From a bacterium (lineage in GTDB: Bacteria > Bacillota > Clostridia > Christensenellales > SUG1161): 44,438 bases of DNA. The notes beneath the pieces were generated by a model that worked only from the letters and a program-made list of their open reading frames with translations, ran no database searches and was not told where the DNA came from. The DNA is taken from assembly GCA_029006015.1 (NCBI GenBank), contig JAQXFY010000047.1, positions 1-44,438 on the forward strand, read 5' to 3'. Made by a program: the position numbers and the translations under genes. The first letter of the stretch is position 1. Each line of letters begins with the position of its first letter. This document shows positions 37,599-44,438 of the stretch, one piece after another.

Positions 37599-38765
37599 AT
37601 GCCCACCCTTGTCATCGCGCCCGATTCGTTTAAAGGCGCCCTCAGCGCACCCGAAGTTGCCCAGGCTATGGCCAACGGGGCCACGCGCGCCCTGCCCGGC
37701 GCCACCATACACCTGCTGCCCATCGCCGATGGGGGCGAAGGCACCGTCGATGCCATTTTAACCGCAACCGGCGGGCAAAAAATCAAGCTGGAGGTACCCG
37801 GCTCCCTTGGCGAGGCCACGCAGGCTTTCTTTGGCCTTTTGCCCGATGGCACCAGTGCGGTGCTGGAGCTGGCTGCCGCCAACGGCCTGCCCCTTATCCC
37901 CCCGGACAAACGGGATATTCTGCGCAGCGGCACGCTTGGCACCGGCATGCTGATGGCCCATGCGCTGGATATGGGCTGCCGCCGGATATACCTGGGCATT
38001 GGCGGCAGCGCAACAAACGATGGCGGCATTGGCCTGGCCAGCGCGCTGGGCATGCGGTTTTTGGATGATAACGGCGCCCCTCTTCCCCCCATTGCGCAGT
38101 CGCTTTCGCGCATTGCCCATATCGACAACACGCATATGCACCCCAAGCTTGCCGGTGCGCACATCCAGGCGGCATGCGATGTTACCAACCCGCTGTGCGG
38201 GCCTTCGGGCGCGGCCGCCGTATACGGCCCGCAAAAGGGCGCCGATGCAGCCGCCATCGCCCGGCTGGACAGCGGCCTTGCCCATCTGGCCGGGGTCGTC
38301 AAGCGCGATCTTGGCATCGATGCGGCTGATCTGCCCGGGGCCGGGGCCGCGGGCGGCGTTGGCTTTGGGCTGGTCGCCCTGCTTGGTGCCAAGCTGGTGC
38401 CGGGCATCGACATGGTGCTGTCCCTTGCCGGGGCGGACGCCCTGTTTAAAGAATGCGACCTGGTGCTGACCGGCGAGGGCCAGACCGATACGCAAACGGC
38501 CTTCGGCAAAGCGCCTGTCGGCGTTGCACAGGCGGCCAAGGCCCACGGCAAGCCGGTATTTTTACTCAGCGGGGCATTGGGCCGGGGATATGAAGATGTA
38601 TATGCCTGCGGCATCGACGCCTGTTTTTCCATTGCCGATGGCCCCATGACGTTGGATACTTCCATGGCCCGCACCGCTTCCTTATTGGAAGCCTGCGCCC
38701 ATGCCGTATGCCGGGCATGGGGGGCGGGCGCCAAGCCCCAACAGGGCAAAACGTGCAGCGGCTGA
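37599..38765 (+). CDS. Glycerate kinase
   Basis: IAPDSFKGALSAPEVAQAMANG; PIADGGEGTVDAI; LGIGGSATNDGGIGLASALG; LTGEGQTDTQTAFGKAPVGVAQAA. Confidence 0.93.
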   Translation: MPTLVIAPDSFKGALSAPEVAQAMANGATRALPGATIHLLPIADGGEGTVDAILTATGGQKIKLEVPGSLGEATQAFFGLLPDGTSAVLELAAANGLPLIPPDKRDILRSGTLGTGMLMAHALDMGCRRIYLGIGGSATNDGGIGLASALGMRFLDDNGAPLPPIAQSLSRIAHIDNTHMHPKLAGAHIQAACDVTNPLCGPSGAAAVYGPQKGADAAAIARLDSGLAHLAGVVKRDLGIDAADLPGAGAAGGVGFGLVALLGAKLVPGIDMVLSLAGADALFKECDLVLTGEGQTDTQTAFGKAPVGVAQAAKAHGKPVFLLSGALGRGYEDVYACGIDACFSIADGPMTLDTSMARTASLLEACAHAVCRAWGAGAKPQQGKTCSG

Positions 38766-38833
38766 TGCAGGCACTCCCCCGCAAAAAAGCAACAGCTTTT
38801 CGCGGCCAACCTGTACAGCAATATATACAAGCA

Positions 38834-38865
38834 AGCCGGCGTCCGGAACATTCCGGGCGCCGGCT
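38834..38865. terminator. Long GC-rich hairpin between convergent genes
   Basis: AGCCGGCGTCCGGAA-CA-TTCCGGGCGCCGGCT. Confidence 0.5.
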
Positions 38866-38960
38866 AACGTTTGCCGGGCCATCGCATATCGGAATACAGG
38901 CAGGCTGCTCTTCCCTGTAGCACGCGGTCCATCCTGCGGGGCCTTATTCCACCGGATAGT

Positions 38961-39797
38961 CTACGGCGTTTTGCGTTTAAGCATTTTGGCCAAAAAGAAA
39001 GCTGCCGCAAAGCCCGCCGCCATCAACAGCAGGTATATTCCCTGTGCCCAACCGGCCGAAAAACCGGGCAGCACCAGCGCTGCGGATACCAGTAAAAAGC
39101 CCAGCACCCCATAATAGGCATAGCCGTGAAAGCGATTAAACGCCCAGCGCACCAACACAATTAAAAGCGCGGCGCATCCTGCAAAGCCCACCCCCATACA
39201 GGCCAGGGCCATCATATCCATATGCGAGATGGCGTGCAATACGGCCCCGTACCACCCCAGGTACATCAAAATAAAGGAGGTGGAAAGGCCGGGAATAATC
39301 ATACCCGCAGCGATAATGGCGCCCGCCAGGATGGCCTGGGGCCACAGCAGCGGCATGGCGCCCCCACCCGGTTCGGGGGCATTATTTTCCAGCAGCAAAA
39401 GCAGCAACGCCAGCCCTGCGCCGGCGGCGGCAGCCACCAGGTACGGCCATTTAAAGCCGTTTTGGTTGGCTTCCCTGATAAAATCCGGGATACCGCCCGC
39501 TACCAACCCCACAAACAGATAGAGCATGGCCGCCTCGAAGCGCGCGATGACATATTCCAGCACCGTGGCGCCGCACAAAAGCCCGATCACCCCACCGATG
39601 CCGATGGGCAGCAAAAACAAAAAACTGCGTTTTGGCGTTTTAAACAAGCCGGCAACGGCATCCAGCATGGGCCGGTACAACCCAAAGCTGACAGCCATCA
39701 CCCCGCCGCTGACACCGGGCAGGATACATCCCAGCCCGATCAGCATCCCCGCGGCAGCCTTTTGGGCAACATTAACAAAGCAAGCCCCTTTACCCAT
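38961..39797 (-). CDS. DUF368 family membrane protein (polyprenyl-phosphate transporter PopT-like)
   Basis: GMLIGLGCILPGVSGGVMAVSFGLYRPMLDAV; GMIIPGLSTSFILMYLG. Confidence 0.85.
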   Translation of the reverse strand: MGKGACFVNVAQKAAAGMLIGLGCILPGVSGGVMAVSFGLYRPMLDAVAGLFKTPKRSFLFLLPIGIGGVIGLLCGATVLEYVIARFEAAMLYLFVGLVAGGIPDFIREANQNGFKWPYLVAAAAGAGLALLLLLLENNAPEPGGGAMPLLWPQAILAGAIIAAGMIIPGLSTSFILMYLGWYGAVLHAISHMDMMALACMGVGFAGCAALLIVLVRWAFNRFHGYAYYGVLGFLLVSAALVLPGFSAGWAQGIYLLLMAAGFAAAFFLAKMLKRKTP

Positions 39798-39800
39798 AGC

Positions 39801-40430
39801 TTATGTATTTTTCATAATGACGCTTGCAATGATATCCGCCACATCCTCGCACGCATCAAAGCACAATTCAAAGCCATCAAAAACATGTTGCCAGATCATG
39901 ATGGTACGGACATCGTTTTCCTGGGCAAATAACCGGCGAATAGCCTGGGCATGCAGCCCATCCCCATGGCTTTCCAGGGTATTCACCTCGATAATCATAT
40001 CCTTAATGGTTTTAGAGGAGCGGAAGTTGCGAAACTCCCGTACCGCGCGCCCCAGGGCATCGCAGCAGGCGATAATGCCCCGGGTAAAGTCCAACGCCTC
40101 CGATGGGATGGCTGCAGCATTGAACATAAACACATGCTGCATAACATCATCGATGGCATCGACCACATTATCCAGTTCCTGCGCCAGGGCGATCAAATCC
40201 TCCCGCTCGATGGGGGGAATAAATTCGCGCGCCAGTTTTTCAAGCATTTCGTGCCGGTTAGCATCGGCGGCATGCTCGATCTGGTGCATTTGATGGGTTT
40301 TTTCCTCAACCTCCTCCTGCCGGAATGCCGATAGCGATGCATCCAGCAGCGCAGCCGCCTGGCAGGCATAGGAAGCGCTGGTTTCCAAATAGCCAAAGTA
40401 ATCCGTTGTTTTCTGGGATTTATGTTTCAT
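39801..40430 (-). CDS. DUF47 family phosphate-transport accessory protein
   Basis: EHAADANRHEMLEKLAREFIPPIEREDLIALAQELDNVVDAIDDV. Confidence 0.9.
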   Translation of the reverse strand: MKHKSQKTTDYFGYLETSASYACQAAALLDASLSAFRQEEVEEKTHQMHQIEHAADANRHEMLEKLAREFIPPIEREDLIALAQELDNVVDAIDDVMQHVFMFNAAAIPSEALDFTRGIIACCDALGRAVREFRNFRSSKTIKDMIIEVNTLESHGDGLHAQAIRRLFAQENDVRTIMIWQHVFDGFELCFDACEDVADIIASVIMKNT

Positions 40431-40442
40431 GGGTCAACCCTC

Positions 40443-41495
40443 CTAAAAAATCAGCATAAACAGCTTGGCCATTCCATAGCCCAGCAGCCCGCATCCAGGA
40501 AACGTCAGCACCCAGGCCAGCGTCATGTCCTTGACGATGCCCCAATTGACCGCCGACAGCCGTTTGGATGCACCCACGCCCATGATGGCGGTGGTTTTGG
40601 TATGGGTGGTGCTGACGGGGATGCCGGTAATTGAGGATAGCAGCAAACACAGCGCGCCGCCCATATCCGCCGCAAAGCCCTGGTAGGGTTCCAGCTTAAC
40701 CATATTCATTCCCACCGATTTGATGATACGATAGCCACCAATGGAGGTTCCCAGCGCCATCACCACCGAGCATAGCAGCATCAGCCAGATCGGGATCGCA
40801 AACTGGGTCACCTCACCCTGGCCGGAAGCCAGAAAAATGCCCAGCAAGAAAACGCTCATAAACTTTTGCCCATCCTGTGCGCCATGCATAAAAGCCATTG
40901 CCGCGCCGCCAAACACCTGAGCCCCTTTAAAATACGGGATGGTTTTACGCCGGTCCGCTTTGCGAAAGATGGCCTCAATGCATCGGGCGGAAAGAAACCC
41001 CAACCCAAAGCCCAGCACCGTGGACAGCACTAGGCCATAGATGACTTTGATCCATTCCATCGGGTTGATACCGCCCACCCCGCCATGCAGGGCGATGGCT
41101 GCGCCGGACAGCCCGGCAATGAGCGCATGGCTTTCGCTGGTTGGGATGCCAAAGCGCCATGCTGCCGTGGCCCAAACTACGATGGCAAACAGCGCCGCAC
41201 ACAGCGCCACCGTAGCCTCCCCCGTGTTTTGGCCAAAATCAACCATGTTATAGATGGTCATGGCCACCTTGGAGTTAATCAGCGTCATCACCAGAACGCC
41301 TAAAAAATTCAGAATAGCCGACATCACGATAGCCGGTGCCGGCCGCATGGCCCGGGTGGATACACAGGTTGCAATGGCGTTTGGGGCATCCGTCCATCCA
41401 TTTACCAGGATGACCCCCAGCGTCAGCACCACGGTGACGGCCAGCAACGGGTTGGTAACCAGCTTTTCCAGGAACGTGCCAAAGTCCATGCTCAT
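40443..41495 (-). CDS. Inorganic phosphate transporter, PiT family
   Basis: VNGWTDAPNAIATCVSTRAMRP; GIPTSESHALIAGLSGAAIA; GAQDGQKFMSVF; GIPVSTTHTKTTAIMGVG. Confidence 0.92.
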   Translation of the reverse strand: MSMDFGTFLEKLVTNPLLAVTVVLTLGVILVNGWTDAPNAIATCVSTRAMRPAPAIVMSAILNFLGVLVMTLINSKVAMTIYNMVDFGQNTGEATVALCAALFAIVVWATAAWRFGIPTSESHALIAGLSGAAIALHGGVGGINPMEWIKVIYGLVLSTVLGFGLGFLSARCIEAIFRKADRRKTIPYFKGAQVFGGAAMAFMHGAQDGQKFMSVFLLGIFLASGQGEVTQFAIPIWLMLLCSVVMALGTSIGGYRIIKSVGMNMVKLEPYQGFAADMGGALCLLLSSITGIPVSTTHTKTTAIMGVGASKRLSAVNWGIVKDMTLAWVLTFPGCGLLGYGMAKLFMLIF

Positions 41496-41551
41496 GTTTT
41501 CATTCAATCCCCCTATCCTTTGCAGTATACATAAACCTATGGCCAGGGCAT

Positions 41552-41592
41552 AAAAAAGAAAAACGACAGAACCCATCCCATGGGCCCTGTCG
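41552..41592 (-). terminator. Intrinsic terminator/attenuator in the PiT leader
   Basis: Minus strand CGACAGGGCCCAT-GGG-ATGGGTTCTGTCG followed by TTTTTCTTTTTT. Confidence 0.75.
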
Positions 41593-41652
41593 CTAACGAT
41601 ATAACGCAGCCTGTAGATATCGGCAATTCCCGAATATACATACAGCTTTCAC
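41593..41652 (-). CDS. Candidate 19-aa leader peptide (MKAVCIFGNCRYLQAALYR)
   Basis: GTG start 5 nt after TGGAGG; TAG stop directly abuts the terminator hairpin; not in the ORF track. Confidence 0.45.
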   Translation of the reverse strand: MKAVCIFGNCRYLQAALYR

Positions 41653-41725
41653 AAAAACCTCCAATAAGCACAACGCCCCACGGCGGTTTTACGATAAACA
41701 CAACCCCTTATCTTCAGCCAGGCGC

Positions 41726-41769
41726 ATTGTAGCATATTAACCGGCCGGGCGCAAGCCAGGCGGCCGGTT
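41726..41769 (-). promoter_or_regulatory. Putative promoter overlapped by an inverted repeat
   Basis: Minus strand TTGCGC-N17-TACAAT with extended TGC; AACCGGCCG-N13-CGGCCGGTT (41739-41769) flanks the -35. Confidence 0.5.
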
Positions 41770-41861
41770 GTTGCTCCGCTGCGCTTTTTCCCATGCTGCG
41801 GGCTTGCATTTTTTAAAAACGGTAACACCCTATTTCTTTCCATATGCCGTTATCTTTATTC

Positions 41862-41899
41862 CCTAAAAAGGGGGATGCCTTTGGCACCCCCCTTTTAGG
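41862..41899 (-). terminator. Terminator of the Cys-rich gene
   Basis: CCTAAAAGGGGGG...CCCCCTTTTTAGG on minus strand. Confidence 0.75.
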
Positions 41900-41926
41900 A
41901 AACCATGGTGTTATGCCGGGCGCATG

Positions 41927-42241
41927 TCAGCAGCCGCAACCGCATCCATTCATGCCCATACCCATGCCACAACCGCAGCCGTTGTTGCAGCCGCAGCCGC
42001 CAAAGCCGTTGGTGATGGCCAGCAGGGCCAGCAACCACACCAGGCAGTCGGAATGCAGGCCAAAGCAGTTCAGGCCATTGCCGCAGCCACAGCCGTTGTT
42101 GCAGCCGCCCATACGGGCTTCGCCATTTTCGCAACCGCAGCCGCAACCATTGTTGCAGCCGCAGCCGTTATTGCAGCCGCCCAGGCCGCCCAGCAGGATG
42201 ATGAGCCACAACAGGGAGCAACCATTATTGCCGCAGAACAT
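41927..42241 (-). CDS. Cys/Gly/Asn-rich repeat protein with two hydrophobic segments
   Basis: 104 aa, 20 Cys, NNGCGC repeats; SD GGAGG 9 nt upstream of ATG; terminator downstream. Confidence 0.65.
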   Translation of the reverse strand: MFCGNNGCSLLWLIILLGGLGGCNNGCGCNNGCGCGCENGEARMGGCNNGCGCGNGLNCFGLHSDCLVWLLALLAITNGFGGCGCNNGCGCGMGMGMNGCGCGC

Positions 42242-42423
42242 AGATATCTACCTCCATTGCATCTTTCGGTGGCCCTCTTGGCCTCCGATACTTCATGATT
42301 ACGCACCTGCCCAAAAAAGCGTGCGCACCCGGTAGGCAAAACTTTTTTGCTCCAAGCCCTTGTGCTTGCGGCCAAAAAGTTGTACTGTATATAGGAGGAA
42401 TACTGCTAAAGGAGTGACTATCC

Positions 42424-43755
42424 GTGGGCAAGAAATTTGCATTTATCGGAGCGGGCAGCCTGGGCTTTACGCGCGGGCTTGTCAACGATATCCTGACCTA
42501 TCCTGCTTTCGCCGATTGCACGTTGGCGCTGATGGACATTAACCAGGAGCGTCTGGATTTTGTCAACAAAGCCGTTACCAAAATGGTGGCTTCCAGCGGG
42601 CTTCCGGTTAAGGTTATCGCCACGCTCGACCGTGTCGAAGCTTTAAAGGATGCCGATGGCGTGGTCTGCACCATCTTAAACGGCGATATCGATATTCTGC
42701 GCACCGATATCGAAATCCCCAAAAAGTACGGCGTGGATTTCTGTGTCGGCGATACGCGCGGCGCGGCCGGTATTTTCCGCCATCTGCGCACGGCGCCCGT
42801 TATGCTGGATATCTGCTCCGACATCCAGAAATATTGTCCCAATGCCATTTTCCTGAACTATACCAACCCCATGGCCATGTTGTGCCGCGTCATGCAGGGG
42901 CAATATCCCGATCTGCACATCACCGGCCTGTGCCACAGCGTACAGGGCACCGCGGCCATGCTGGCCGAATGGATCGGCGCGCCCAAGGATGAGATCACCT
43001 ATACCTGCGCCGGCCTTAACCACCAGGCTTTCTACCTGGAATACAAGTGGAACGGGGAGGATGCCTACCCCCTGATCCGCGAGGCCATCAAGCGCGACGA
43101 AGTGCTGTATAAGGACCTGGTCCGCATCGAGCTGTTCAAAACGCTGGGCTACTTTGTAACCGAATCCTCCGCGCACTCCAGCGAATACTATCCCTGGTTC
43201 CGCGCCAAGCCGGAATACCTGGAGTATTTCCTGACGCACGATACCAGCGAAAGATTGGCTACCACCGGCCGCAACATCGATAAATACATGAAGCGCGAAA
43301 AAACCTGGAAGGATGAAACCCGCAAGTACCTGGAGGGCGAAATCAAGGTGCATCCGCGCGGCGAAGAATATGCCGCCTGCATCTTTAACGCCGTCTTTGG
43401 CGATAACGAGATGTTCACCTTCAACGGCAACGTGCGCAACTTTGGCATTATCGACAACCTGCCCTATGGCGCGTGCGTCGAGGTACCCTGCCTGGCTTCC
43501 AAGAAAGGCATCGAAAGCATGCACGTCGGCCCCATGCCCGCGCAGCTGGCGCTGCCCTGCTCCATCTCCGCGCAGATCGAAGAAATGGCCGTTGAAGCCA
43601 GCATCACCGGCGATCCGGATCTGGTCTACCAGGCCATCTGCTTTGATCCCAACACCAACGCGGTTTTGACGCTGGAGCAAACCCGCAACATGGTCAATGA
43701 GCTGTTCCAGGCCTCCAAGGAGTTCCTGCCCCAGTTCAAGCACTTCAAGGTATAA
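42424..43755 (+). CDS. GH4 family glycosidase (alpha-galactosidase / alpha-glucosidase-like)
   Basis: KFAFIGAGSLGFTRGLVNDIL; NYTNPMAMLCRVM; GLCHSVQGTA; CAGLNHQAFYLEY; GTG start after AAAGGAG. Confidence 0.92.
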   Translation: MGKKFAFIGAGSLGFTRGLVNDILTYPAFADCTLALMDINQERLDFVNKAVTKMVASSGLPVKVIATLDRVEALKDADGVVCTILNGDIDILRTDIEIPKKYGVDFCVGDTRGAAGIFRHLRTAPVMLDICSDIQKYCPNAIFLNYTNPMAMLCRVMQGQYPDLHITGLCHSVQGTAAMLAEWIGAPKDEITYTCAGLNHQAFYLEYKWNGEDAYPLIREAIKRDEVLYKDLVRIELFKTLGYFVTESSAHSSEYYPWFRAKPEYLEYFLTHDTSERLATTGRNIDKYMKREKTWKDETRKYLEGEIKVHPRGEEYAACIFNAVFGDNEMFTFNGNVRNFGIIDNLPYGACVEVPCLASKKGIESMHVGPMPAQLALPCSISAQIEEMAVEASITGDPDLVYQAICFDPNTNAVLTLEQTRNMVNELFQASKEFLPQFKHFKV

Positions 43756-43771
43756 AAATATCGCACCATAC

Positions 43772-43807
43772 AAACCAGGCCGCGGAAATTCCGCGGCCTG
43801 GTTTTTT
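43772..43807 (+). terminator. Intrinsic terminator
   Basis: AAACCAGGCCGCGGAA-A-TTCCGCGGCCTGGTTTTTTA. Confidence 0.9.
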
Positions 43808-43918
43808 ATGTGTTGCCATAATAAAGATAGCAAAAAATATCGGCCATCCGCCATCCATCATGTGCGTTGCGGAAAGCACGCGCCATGGCGCACCGCAAAA
43901 CGGCATGGAGGCATCCTT

Positions 43919-44098
43919 ATGGTTTGTGGAAATAAATTTTGTATCTATTATGAAAACCAGGCCTGTTTATTGGATAGCATTACGCTGGATTCCATCGGAA
44001 TGTGCGCCAGCTGCGTGTATATTAATATCAGCGAAATTGATTTGGCCGCGCGGCGCATGATTCTTCGCAAAAAGCTGCAAAAACAGCGCTTTGATTAA
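43919..44098 (+). CDS. Small 59-aa five-cysteine protein
   Basis: SD GGAGG then ATG; MVCGNKFCIYYENQACLLDSITLDSIGMCASCVYINISEIDLAARRMILRKKLQKQRFD. Confidence 0.65.
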   Translation: MVCGNKFCIYYENQACLLDSITLDSIGMCASCVYINISEIDLAARRMILRKKLQKQRFD

Positions 44099-44185
44099 CC
44101 TTTCTTTGCCCTATCCCCCTTGCGTTTTTTGCCCAAATGCGGTACCGTATAGCTGGCTAAACAATGCAGCGAAAGGATGATACGC

Positions 44186-44438
44186 ATGGGTAAAAAAATT
44201 GCTTTTATCGGTGCGGGCAGCTTTGGGTTTACCCGCCGCCTGGTCAACGATATTCTGACTTTCCCGGCTTTTGCCGATTGCACGCTGGCTTTGATGGATA
44301 TCGACCAGCAGCGCCTGGATTTTATCCACAAGGCCGTCAATAAAATCGTGGCTTCCAGCGGGCTTCCGGTTAAGGTCATCGCCACGCTCGACCGGGTGGA
44401 GGCGCTGGACGGCGCGGATGGCGTGGTCTGCACCATTT
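44186..44438 (+). CDS. Second GH4 family glycosidase, truncated by window end
   Basis: MGKKIAFIGAGSFGFTRRLVNDILTFPAFADCTLALMDIDQQRLDF...; near-duplicate of the gene at 42424. Confidence 0.88.
   Translation, partial: MGKKIAFIGAGSFGFTRRLVNDILTFPAFADCTLALMDIDQQRLDFIHKAVNKIVASSGLPVKVIATLDRVEALDGADGVVCTI

Noticed and set aside
37583-38851. 422-aa minus ORF antisense to glycerate kinase
   Set aside because: Shadow ORF; glycerate kinase motifs on the plus strand are unambiguous.
41927-42241. CRISPR-like or tandem intergenic repeat
   Set aside because: Repeats are short, contiguous and in frame, with no spacers; best explained as coding repeats.
41844-42335. Plus-strand QPQPLLQPQP-rich ORF (and AAATA-rich 41924-42298)
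   Set aside because: Frames are open only because of the short repeats; the minus strand has the SD, start and terminator.
42242-42423. A SigK-like -10 (CATGAAGTA) upstream of the Cys-rich gene
   Set aside because: Spacing to a candidate -35 AC is too long (about 23 nt) and the match is imperfect; not reported as a promoter.
42676-43854. 392-aa minus-strand ORF antisense to GH4
   Set aside because: Shadow of the strongly supported GH4 gene; no family resemblance.

Overview
This 44.4 kb window looks like a GC-rich, spore-forming Firmicute (Clostridia-like) chromosome segment. Most of it is core genome on the minus strand. (1) A macromolecular-synthesis cluster, dgt-dnaG-rpoD, continues at short spacing into a DUF6062-like protein, a membrane-anchored FG-GAP/VCBS protein and a DUF4091-like protein. 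(2) A division/sporulation block holds ftsA-ftsZ-spoIIGA-sigE-sigG. (3) A reduced dcw cluster holds mraZ-rsmH-ftsL-spoVD/ftsI-murE-mraY-murD-ftsW-ftsQ; murF, murG, murC and murB are absent, and a sodium:neurotransmitter-type symporter sits on the opposite strand between ftsQ and ftsA. (4) coaX sits next to a PanT-like ECF S component. (5) A DUF368/PopT-like gene is followed by a DUF47-PiT phosphate pair. Accessory parts include a beta-helix lipoprotein with an esterase, a divergent cysteine synthase-like gene, a MATE transporter, an orphan non-pyrrolysine MttB-family methyltransferase, tandem GH4 glycosidases (the second cut by the window end), and several small Cys-rich proteins. No CRISPR array, tRNA, rRNA, transposase or prophage was seen. 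The most interesting candidates are: (a) the leader upstream of PiT, with an inverted repeat over a promoter and an unlisted 19-codon ORF whose stop codon abuts an intrinsic terminator hairpin; (b) a hairpin with two bulged A residues at the predicted 5' end of the panT-coaX transcript, reminiscent of the pan RNA motif; (c) a 104-aa protein with 20 cysteines built from NNGCGC repeats and two hydrophobic segments. All calls come from reading the sequence and family knowledge; no searches were run.
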